From positions 43,732,187 to 43,796,186 of the forward strand of contig OZ007570.1 in NCBI GenBank assembly GCA_963931925.1: DNA of 64,000 nt. Direction: 5' to 3'. Under the pieces are notes generated by a model. It searched no databases. It was not told the origin of the DNA and saw only the letters and a program-made list of their open reading frames with translations. The stretch comes from Onchidella celtica. Taxonomy: Eukaryota; Mollusca; Gastropoda; Systellommatophora; Onchidiidae. Shown here piece by piece: positions 24,601 to 36,870 of the stretch (its first letter is position 1; the number at the start of each line of letters is the position of its first letter). The position numbers were made by a program, and so were the translations under genes.

Positions 24601-27600
24601 CTTTGCACACTTTCGAAGATCCGCTGGGTGCAATTTTTATATTACAGTGCAGGAGGTACTCAGCACCCATACAATAGATAAGGCAAAGCTTATGCTTCAA
24701 AACGCTCCACTTGATTACACAACTCAAGACACCAACCATAAATGTGACCACTGCGACAAAGGACTCACAGATGGAGAGTTTCTTCTCTTAGATGACATGG
24801 CAGAGAGTGATATGGTGCAGAATATATCACCAGATGAAAAAATGGCTCTTTTTTATATTGCTGGCTATGTCGCCTCTAAACACAAAGAATTAGCAGGAGA
24901 AGCTGCCAATACTCACGCAGAGGCTTTCATGGAATCTTTGAACCACGGAGGATTATCGTATCCAAGTGAAAAGTTTTACAATTTCGTTCTCCTTGGTTAT
25001 TGTTTCTATGTAAACACGACAGAGCACAACTGCTGCAACAGGATAGTTTCCATTTAGGGCAATTTCTGCAAAGCTTTTAATCTGGATTATATGAATGTGT
25101 CCAAGGCAGCCCTTCGCCGTATTGCAAACATATTCATGAAGAGGTACGCACAGCAAAATGCAGCAGAGCATGGCCCGAAACAAAGGAAAATAGCAAAATT
25201 ATCATCCCAATCAAGCTTACTATTTTAAAGGTTAGTGTGCATCGTTGTGGTGGTTGTGTATTGACAATGATAAACATTGTGATTCCTTCTAAAAAGACTA
25301 ATACAGATGTTTTGGTTGGTGTTAGAAAAGTACGATTTGTTTTGACCGTCGCTTTTAAAAGTAATATTCAGGTTGCTGTTCTAACACTATGTCGTCTACT
25401 AATTACTAATCCTCCCCCCCGTTCCTGTTCTTTAGTCCGCTGTCTCTGTATTATGCCCACCATTCCGTCTATTCTACATGCCTATGACTCCGCATGTTTG
25501 CTTAGAATTCTAAGTTAATACTAAAGAAAAAACAAAAAAAGAAAGAAGGAAAGAAAGAAAGAAAGAGAGAACGAAAGAAAGAACGAAAGAAAGAAAGGTT
25601 CTTCTACGTTATTAGAGGGAGGTGCTGTGGCCTGCTGACCATCACAATTAACAATGCGTAATCTCTCAGTGCACGGCCGGCCAGCCTATCAAATTGACCT
25701 ACTTTTCTCGGGTGCACGGCCTGTCTATCTAGTAGGCCTTGGTGGAAACCCAAGACACTGAATTACCTCAGCAGACAAAACTGAACCAAAAAGACCCTGA
25801 GAAATGGAGACAAGTATAAGAAAATGCTACTCTACACTCTACATGTTTGAGTATCACAAACTCATCCTAAGCCACTACTACTACATTGTAACTGCCACAG
25901 TTTGTCCTACTTAGGGTTTTTTACTGACATACCTTCAGATATTTGACCTGATGAATGACCTGTTCTGCTGTGTCCAGGTTAGATGCCCTCATCTGCTGAA
26001 GGATTCCTTCTTTCTCTGTCAGCCAGTCATTGAATTTGGCTTGTTCATCAGAAAATTGTTGCCATCTCATTAAAAGTTCTTGCAAGAGTAGCCATTGTTC
26101 CTCTGTCCATCGACAGATTGTAGACCATCTCTTACCCAGGGCCTCAAGTTGTTTCTCCATAGCTGCACAAGCTGCGAATGCACAATTAAATGTGATGGCT
26201 TTTGTTAATAAATGATATTTGGATATACATAAGTATATGTCAAAAATTCATGTATGCCATAAAGATCAACTGAATCCATCAATAGCAATAAAAATAATAC
26301 AGTAAAAAGAACTTTCTGCTCTTCATGTAGAAAACAAAATATCAGTACCAGTAGGTAACCTTCATTCTTCACAGCTTTCAAACAATCTGATTTTCTCTCT
26401 TCGACAAGGAATTATTCCTATTCATGAACACAGTGTTACATGCTGTCTCTGCTTACTATATTGGAATTTGCTATTTCTAGAACACTGTTTTGCTCAAAAA
26501 AGACTGTCATTCACTAAAATGAGAATCAGCCACCTTTGGTCATCCAACTGTACAGGACTGACATCAGGTTTACTCGTAGGAATGACACTGTTTCAACATA
26601 CATCCATTGGCACTGACAACATCTGGGTTTGATGTAAAAGATCCACCCCTACAGTAAGCCTACTAGCCCTCCAGAAATCCTATAAGAATCTGTGTCAGAC
26701 TGATGCTGGTTAAGTATCCTGCTTAATGTTTACTACAATAGTCATGCTCTCAGACCCTCCTACCTGTCTCAGTGTTATTGTCATCCACAACTACCACCAT
26801 GTTTTGTAAGCTGTCCACTTTCTTTTGTTCCTCTTCAAGGCTTTTCTGTATGGCCTGGTGACAGAATAATATAGACAATGGTCAATGGCAAGCACACTTT
26901 AACCCTGCGAGCCCTGGCTTCCTGGTTCTAACTTTCCCCTGGCTCAGTCTGAGCTCCTGGACTTCAAGCATTATAAAAATCATATATACATAATATATAC
27001 AATATACATCCAAACACTTCACAAACAAAAGAAACCACTGAACCAACTTTCATAAAATTTTAAATAAATATGAAAGTTTGTGTGTCCTCACATACCATGT
27101 TACTGCATCTATGGCAGGTAGGACCCAAGTCTTCTGAGTAAACTTGTATTACAGGTCCGCAGGGTTAAAGGAATAAAACATTTCCATGTCACATAACCAT
27201 CACTGTGATGTTTCACAATGGATTTTTTCCATCAAATAAAATTCATTACAGAAACAGACAGGAACCCATTCTAAGAAATCCTAGTTAACATTAACACTTA
27301 AGTTGGCAGATACTGATTTATCAGACATGGATGTTTGGTCTTTGACAATTACCTTGTGTTCTTCCACTTGAGCTTTGATAGCATCCAGGTCAGCTCCTAA
27401 CACTTGTTGTTTCTCTATCCTCAGCTCCATGGCAGTCAGCCAATCTCCCAGGTCATCCAACTGTTTCTGCTGCAGATCCATTAAGACTTTCTGAAGTCTG
27501 GAAACAAAAGATACAAAATGATATACATGTAACCCAACGAAAATACAGGCAGATTCCCTGATTCATATTTCAGAGAATTTCTGAACTCTAGAGATTAAAA

Positions 27601-30600
27601 AAAAACAGATGCAACTCTCAATAATGTAATATAAATACAAGCAGATTCATTGATTCATGCCTCTGAGAATGCTGGCAGAAAATTTAGCATCACTATCTGT
27701 TAAGTTTTTATTCCAAAACAAACTGGCACTAAATGAGGATAAAACTGAGGTTATTTTATTAGGCCGTGAGCGGGTTCTGCAAGAAGTGGACAGAACTGAG
27801 ATGATAATTGGCACTAATTCAATAGAAATTTCAAAAAAAGTAAAAAACCTAGGGGTTTACATTGATTCAAATCTTTCTATGTCATCTCAGGTTAGTCACC
27901 TCATTCGTATTCTATACATGGAAATCTGGAAAATTGGTAAAATCAGACATCTTATTTCAACTGAAACTGCGGCTGTTTTAGTAAATTCTTTTGTACTTTC
28001 AAAGCTTGACTATTGCAACTCCCTTTTGGCTGGAATTTCACAAAAAAATATTAGAAAACTCCAAATTGCTCAAAACAATGCAGCGAGACTTGTTTTGAAG
28101 AAAAAGAAAAGAGATTCAGCACTGCCACTTCTGCAGAGTTTGCACTGGCTGCCAGTCGAGAAAAGAATAATGTACAAATTGTCATCCATTTGTCACAAAT
28201 GTGTCAATAATACTGCTCCATCGTACCTAGTTGATTTAACTGATTACTATGTTCCATCTCGTCAACTAAGATCATCATCTGACACTACAAAATTGAAAGT
28301 ACCTAAAATGAATCTGTCCACTGTAGGAGAAAAGTCCTTTTCATTTCTTGGCCCTACCATCTGGAACACTCTTCCAAAGACAACCAGGGAAATTAATGAC
28401 ATTGGTTCTTTCAAACGCCATCTGAAGACCCATTTCTTTCAGACAAACTAGGCTAGGTGTTTTTCGGCAGCAACAATAGTAAATATTTTTGAATTTCTTT
28501 TGTGTATGCGTGTGTGTGTGTGTGTGTAAGAGTTTGTTAAAGCGCCCAGAGCTTGTCATCGACGGGGTTGGGCGCTATATAAATGCAATATATTATTATT
28601 ATTATTATTATTCTCTAAAGATGTGTTTAAAGTGTAATTGCATACTGGATGTAAATGAATAATACAGTAGTGATCAAAATTAACGCAACACTTTTATTTT
28701 AGCACCTGGTGGGATATGTCTTAACAAACTTAAGAAACCGATATACCAATCGAAAGAGAATTAAATTCTGCGTACAGTGGTACCTCATTCTTTAGTCAGT
28801 GTCAAGTATTAAGTGAGATACGATCTGTCAAACCCAAATGTATAATGAACATGATAACAGACCAAAGTTATAATATTTTCACAAACAAACATGTCCCTTT
28901 TGATATTAAAATTGTGGACCTCTGTCATCTGAACGACAGATATATCACTGTGATGTCAAGAAGAAGAAAAAAATCATTCAGCACCAACCACAGAAAATAC
29001 AATCTAACCATTTTTTTGTTTGTTTGTTAAGATATGATCCATAAAATGCCCATATTATGAACAATGTTCCTTCATTAAACAATAATAAAAGGGTTGATAT
29101 AATTATCTGTTAACATGACTTTCACATCACTCCATGTAAAGAAAATGAAATACAGTCCTGATAAAAATCAAATACAAGAACAAATGAGGGTGGTCCAAAA
29201 CATAACAGAATTGGGGGCGCTAGGGAAATTGCCTACTTAACATTCGTCCTGAAAATGGCCAGACGGATTTTATATAGTCAAGAAGAAGGAGGACACCAAC
29301 ACAACTTTCGGAATTTATGCCAACCTGTGGTGAATGCACTACATGGGCCATGGGCCTACAGTGAGGACATGGCAATGTAAAAACAACAGCAGCAGTCCTC
29401 GCTGTTTGCGGGACAATTTTATGCATCCTTGCACTCGACCTCTGGTGTCAACTGCCATCCGTGTCACTGTCACCTCCTGGATGCCTTAAAAAAAAAAAAT
29501 GCCCAACGAGTTGTGGGCGTTGCCCATTGCCATGTTATAACCAGGCTGTATGGTCCTCGATACTTTTCCCGCCATAGTTCAGCTCCAAATGTTTACATAA
29601 CATTGTTAGGCGCGCATTGTTACATGCATCTGCCCTCATCCATGCAAGTAGCCAATGAATGCTTCTTGACCTTACGTGCCTGTGCATGTATTGACTGGAT
29701 ATATACGCATGTAAAAACAAACAGCTCTGCGCCAATGAGTTTATGAGGAGGGGTACAATGTTGACTGGACATCTCCATAGGCATGGTCCGAGGAGCGTAA
29801 CTAAGATTTCATGCTACTTTAACTCACTGTATCGCTCAATCTTATTTGGGTGGAATTAATGTGGTTATGAATCTACAAGCTTCCAACTTCCATGGCCTAA
29901 ATGTTTAACTGCCCATTGCCAAGGCAAAGGGTGAGGGAAATAGATGTTAATGTTGTTTGTTTCTCTGGGCATCTGATGAATTTTTACTCATCTGTCTTCA
30001 GAATGAGTTATTAAAACTATATGGAGATAAAAAATGTATAAGCTGAACAAGTCAAATTAACAAATTACACATTACCATAATGTTAAAGTACTGTCAATTA
30101 CCAATTAATCTATGCAGTTTAAATCACCACCGTTTTTATGAATGAAACCTTACACAAATTCTTTGCATAGAAAAAGAATAATGGCATGGCTTATTTCTTT
30201 TCGGTGTCTTGGTTAAAAGCTGCAAAATGTGTAATTTTACAAAGACCAGTATACATGTATATTGCTGCTCACAAATTGGCATTGTCTGACCCTGCACATC
30301 ATGAAAAATCAAGTGCTCGATGATATATATTACACAGAGGTACTCATAGACAGAATACCGAAACAGTGCGCACGTCTTTGCTTCCACCACCCCACCCCAC
30401 CCCCGCCTTCCAAAGTGTTTAATTTCTAGCAAAACACTGTCTTAAGCCCCGATGCAGCAGAAGAAAAAGTCCGCCCCCGTACCCATCGGCTATACAGAGT
30501 TGTAGCCTGCTAGCTCCTGATATCCACACCATCAGAATCTAATCATCAAATTCTTTTTCTCACCACTTCTTGGGAAAATGGACATTTGAAACTCTGTTTG

Positions 30601-33600
30601 TAAAATAAATAATCATTAAGCTACGTGTGAGGAAGTTGGGGGACCCGAAAGAGTTATCTGACAAGGATTCCCTTGCCCCGAACATCTCCTGTAGCTTCAC
30701 TCTCCTGAGAGTTTTTGTTTTTTTAAAAAACTATTTGACTCTTTCTACAGATACAAGAAAGCCCCATTTCTTTTTATAAATATAAACATACAAGAGAGCC
30801 ACATTACTCTTTGGAAAATGCGTCCCCGACAATTGCACAGAAATTTCAAGTTATGATTAATCACCTCATGGTAAGCGGTTATTTCAACCCACTAGCATCT
30901 GACCTGACCCTTTGGACTTATCAGAGTACACAATAATCATAATAACCGTATGGTGCCCTTTACAGGGGCGGGCTCCAGCCATCATACAAAGGTGGGTTAG
31001 ATTCACTCTGAATTTTGTTCCCCTCCCTTCTTTCTCCCTCTCTCACTCTGAATTTGTTTTCTCTCTCTCCCTCTCTTTCTCTAGTGCCCGTGTGGCTGCA
31101 TGCACAGTCTTCATTAATACCCTCATTATTCTTCATTCAATTTTATTCCTTTCCACTTTCGTTCTATCCACTGACTATGCCTACTGACATACAAAACATG
31201 CATGTGTCCATGTTCATCGCTGCACCAATCCCCCACTCGCCCTTACATACACACATTTATAAACATCCATAAAGCGTCTATACACGCAAAGAACTAAAGT
31301 CTGAGTTCGGTGAAAACACGAGGATCAGATGACGGTCAGATTGTGCCAGGCAGAAGCAAGAAGATAGACAGAATAACAGAATGACTGGACAGAAAGAAAC
31401 CCTGCCAGAAGCACCCACTGACCATCCGCACAAAAACTAAAGAAACACCCAATAAAAACCTACAAAACCATTCATGTTCATTCATTCTCGTCATTGTCAG
31501 ACAACTGACTATAGAGTTACGTGTTCCTCAACTCCAACACTGTGGCACTATTATGGAGTCATAATAATGACAATAATAAAGAAGCAAACTAGCACAATGC
31601 CAAACCTAAATGACATGCCAAAATAACTATACTTCATGCCAACTGTTGTTCTTAAGGGCGATTTAGCCAATATTTAAATAATTATTCCATATCCGGTGGA
31701 GGATAAATTAACATACCGAAACCAAAAAATTAGTATTCCGGGGGCCGCTCATGATGCAAAATGTTCTCTTTGACCATGAAACCTCTCTTTGATACATAAT
31801 CAGGCAACAACGTTCATATTATAGACAATACTGCCATTTAGAATGAAATAGCCGTTTCTAACAATAAACAACTGAGTCCCGCTAGGTCATAGGGACCTAT
31901 GTAAATACATTTATTATTATTATCAAGATATGAAGTAAAAAAGTGGAGAGGTGATTTTCGAGGGCGAGGAGGGATTTGAACGTATGTCCATTACATCATT
32001 ATACTAGATTTAAAGACACCCATGGAATCGAAATTTTATCTTTTTTCTATAGAAAGAATATACACATTGTCATTTTCGAACATTCCTTGCAAATTATGTT
32101 TCATTTATTCCGTTCGCCTGCGTGTTTTTATGTCAATTAATGTGGTTACGGCGTGCATCTCAGAAGGACAAAGTCGCACACATGACAACAGAGGTTTTCA
32201 GGGTCCCAGGCCACATTCCTCCACTTGCCATCCAGGTTTCCTCAATTCTTCTCCCATTTTGAATTGTCATCTAAAAATGTTTTCACCATTATACTTTTAC
32301 GGTATTACTTATTGTAATATTTATTGTAATATTTATTGTAATATTTATTGTAATATTTATTGTAATATTTATGAACTAAATTTCCTCATTAAATGTAAAT
32401 CAAATGCAAAAAAAAAAAATTATATAAAAATCCTTATTTCAATTTCTTTTTGAACTTCTGTTTGATTTGATGCCTTTTTCTTTCCCAGTTTGGAGTGTCT
32501 CCGCTGACCAAAATTCCTTCTAAATTCCTCCCGGTCGATCCTCTGCCAGAAATTCCCCACTTTAGATTTTATTTTGAAATTCTCCTTGGGAGCCAAGGGT
32601 CTCTCCTCAGAGAATCATGGCGTTAGAGGGTTTATCCTTCTCGCGGCTATTTAACTGACGTGCTGTTCGGTTCGTTCTCATTGCTTCTCTTCAATTACAA
32701 CACACGCATGGCCACAACATTGCTACTGGCTAAATTATATAAATCAAATACATGTCCGTGAGAACCTCATGAATACACTCCATGACGCTGTGTGCTAATG
32801 TTTGGTTCAGGAAAGGTGATCGCTGGGAAATAAAATGGAACAAAAACTAACAAAAACAACAACAAAGCATTATTTTTATCTTGGAAGATTATTGAGAAAA
32901 CTAACAAATTATTACCGAACCACAGCTGGGACAGGTTGGTTGTTAAGAACTACAATACAACCAAGAAAAAGACATCAGCAACAGCATACTACTGGGGCCC
33001 CACAAAGATTTGGACTCTTTAGGTCGTCCGTTGTTTTTTTTTACCAGTCTGTCCAATGCTCTTCGGTGATCCTGTGTGTTTTTGTCATCTCCATGTTTTT
33101 CTGCCATCCACTATCATTTTCATGCTTCTCTTTTCTTGCAGCTGACATTTTTTGTGTTGCCCAACATACACACCTACACACACACACTCTCTCTCTCTCT
33201 CTCTCGTCGGCTGAAAAACTAATTTATTATGAGGAATACAATTCAGAAAAAGAACTGTCGATGAACTACAGTGTACTGGCACTAATAGCCTAATGTGACT
33301 AGGCCAGCTTGAAGAGGCAAAAAGATGTAACATTTCATTTCACTTGTCGGCCACTCTGTCTTTCTGAACAGCCGGGCAATTTCCTAGCCAACCTGCAGCT
33401 ACAGGTAATGCTGGGCCTTAGGACGCCCGCCAAACTGGGCGTTGTAATCATATCACTATTATTTTGCACTGCCATATCGCCGAGTCCTACGACCTTCCCC
33501 CTCACTCTCCCTCTCTGTCTCTCTCTCTCTCTCTCTTCATATATACGTCCACTTATCTGCCACCCCTCAGCCCCCGCCCCACCCAACCTGCAAGCATAAG

Positions 33601-34890
33601 TATCTATCTATCACCCTATTGACTGTCGGTCTGTATACCTTTCGGCCAATATGTCCGTAGGTCTGTGTACCCACCTATCAACTTGCCTGACTCGTCCCTG
33701 CGAATCATTTGAACCTCATAAGTTCTCAATTGTTTATCTCCATCTCGTTATCATCCCCATTCACAGCAAGTCTTTCTCATTTCACTTCTATTCACTCACT
33801 CTTTATCTTTGCATGAAGCATTAATTTTAACTCTTTTCCCCTTCACAGATTATGCATTTTTATCTTCCTCACCCCCCCTCCCTTTCCTATCTCTCATTCG
33901 CAGTCTCTTTCACTGTTTCACCTTCACTTGTTCCCATCTGACTGATGACAGGTACCAGCTGACCTACTGTGTTTACATACGCAGGCTACAGATGAATAGT
34001 TTACATAGAGACAGCACCAGAGGCGTTCAGATAGGTGGACATTGTAATACACGTACATTCATGAGAGGATCAGCATGTTCTAGTCAATGATCTATGGAGG
34101 GTGATAATCCAACAGTGTGAGCAACAGGCCAGCACACCAGCAGCGGATATATGGATGGATGAACAGATGTGCGGACAAAAACAGACAGGCGGACAGCCAG
34201 GCAAACAAAACAAAAAAAGTAAGACGGGTGGACGGACGGACTGATAGACTGAAGGCAGACAGATAGATATAGACAGACAGACAGATAAATACTTAAGGCT
34301 GAAGAACAGAGGCCAGAGAAAACGATAATCTTTCCAGACAGCAGGTCACGCCGATGACCACACGTACACACACACAGAGATCACACTGCCCTGCCCTGGC
34401 AGTAACCCTGACCAACTACAGCTGGTCCATAAACTGACAGTGGAGAACTTGGATAAAATGTGAGACGAGCAAATGGGCACAATCCGTTGATGAAACCGTG
34501 CCAGAATGTACAAGCTCGGAAAAATTAGAACCAAATAATATGCCTGCCAGTCTTTCCCTCTTTCTCTTTCTGTGTGTATACGTGTGTGAGTGAGAGAGAG
34601 GGAGAGAGAGAAAGAGGAGGGGAGAGAGAGAAGAGAGAGGGGAGAGAGGAGAGGGAGGGGAGGGAGAGAGAGAGAGAGAGACGGACAGTTGGGTAGGGAC
34701 AAGTAAATGCTAAGTCGCAGCGACGTCGCACGTATTCAAACATTAATAAACAAACAACAACAAACACCGAACACAATTGCTTTTCTTTAACCGAATGGAT
34801 TTTATACAAACTTATAATCACCATCATGACTTTCAATTATTTTAAACTAGATGACCTACCGGGCATTGCCCGGAATAAACAATCATGTGC

Positions 34891-34963
<73 letters not shown>

Positions 34964-36729
34964 TAATAATAAAAGTAATAAATTACAGTCTTGCTTCAGA
35001 ACTCATGCGCACCAGAACACTACGCACCAAACTGAACGCTTGATACAGTTACTTTTTATGACATGCACGGTACTATATTTTACGAAACAAACACGCCAAA
35101 ATACAGATGTTACATAGCAATAAACATTGTTTTTTGTTTTTTTTCTAATACAGGCTTGAAGTAAACAACTTTTAATTATAGCCATCATCTTCTTTATCTC
35201 AATTGCCACCTTCCTGCCAAATTTAAGGCCTGAAGAGTGTATAGTTTGGTCAGTTAGTCATGCCAAAGGGTGCAAGTTACTGAAATATATAATAGATAAC
35301 ATTAAAATATTACAAACTACAAACTCTGCCCTGATTTAACGGAATCCAGATCCTTTCCACCCCCGCTCTTTCATCGCATATCAGGAGGAAAACCCGAGAA
35401 AAAAAGACTGTTAAAAGTTTAATTATGTTGGCTTCGGCTTAATGTTTTGGCTGTGTTCCTGTAATGTGGCATGTTATCTTATCTTACATTGATTACTTTC
35501 TTTTTTCTATAATCTTTTCTAAAATATATGTTAAAGGATTTTGAAACTTAACAACTCAAAACAGGACCAGGGTGATATGACTTGGTACAGGTAACGTCAG
35601 ACAGACCAACACATAATTATTACAAAAGCATGCAATTATTGTCTGACTGTGGTGTTGGTGGCCGAGAAATGACTTACAGACAGGCAAGCAGATAGACAGA
35701 CAGTTCTAGCCCTCTTCAGTCGTTCTTCCTGGTTTCACACAACTCCGCGTTCAAATCCACATTTAAGAATAACCAACGACGTTTATTCAGTAAGCACCGT
35801 AGGAAATTACCCCTCAAGTTCAAGTCCAATCACAGTTTGAGTTTGAGTTTAGAGAAAAGCACGCCGAGACGATAATGGTGACATTGCGCTAGGAAAAAGC
35901 AAGACGTTAAACAGAATAACAGAGCGATAGGGCAGACGAAGACCCTACAGATGCGCCCACCGACCTCCAGCTCCCATTCAGAAATATTATTATCCTTACT
36001 GATCGCAACTGGCAAAATTCACCAAAGAAACTAAAAAGCACACACATATAATGACAGATGCATAAAATCAACTCATACTATTGCTCGTTTCCAGGCAGTC
36101 TACGAAGAATCAAAGGATAAATTCCTTTGTAGTCAAGCATATTTTGCAATATCCTTTCTCAAGGCTGATCATTGGGGCTAAATTCCACTTTCAGCTAATT
36201 AAACCTATTTCTCACTGATTTCCCAGTTCGAACAAATGAAACCAAAGGGGGAGGGGGAGGAGAAAGTATGTATACAGAGGTTGCACACTATGGCAGGCTC
36301 AGTTCAAATCTTCTTTTAACTGAGTTTCCCACTACATTACGCCGAATCAGACTCCATTATGTGTTTGTGAGGTTTATTGACACGTTTTTCATTGCTGCCT
36401 TCATTAAAAAGCAAGTTGGGAAAAGAAAATACAAAAAAAATTCATGTATGGATTTGGTATTGTTTTGGTCATGAAACATGCTACGGCACCCAAAGGAAAT
36501 TAATGAGTTCGCTAAGTAGCAGTTAATTGGTGGGCATTTCACACATTACAGAGACAGAACCGTTTGTCAAAAACAACCGAACTTTAGTGTACCGATGTCA
36601 CTGACATTTTTAATTTTAAAAAAATCCATAGCTCCAAAATACGTGACAAACAAAGTGTCCTTCAATATTATCTCCAAAATCTAAAGGAATCATCTCTCAT
36701 ACATGAGCTCATGCTGTCTTAATTAAAGA

Positions 36730-36769
<40 letters not shown>

Positions 36770-36826
36770 ACGAGAGGGGGGAGAGAAAGAGAGGGAGAGA
36801 GAGAAAAACAGAGAGAGAGAGAGAGT

Positions 36827-36870
<44 letters not shown>

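Larger units (their letters stand above)
22037..25932 (-). other. Dystrophin intron between E5 and E6 (3.9 kb), host of the transposase
   Basis: Most of this intron is the P-element-like relic and its flanks. Without it the intron would be about 1.3 kb, comparable to its neighbours. From 25,525 to 25,598 lies (GAAA)-rich simple sequence. Between 25,620 and 25,780 the motif 'gtgcacggcc' occurs twice, 57 bp apart; I do not recognise the element. Confidence 0.75.

Noticed and set aside
25229..25932. Terminal inverted repeats of the P-element-like copy
   Set aside because: No stretch here matches the inverse of the 22.1-22.6 kb flank convincingly; ends remain undefined.
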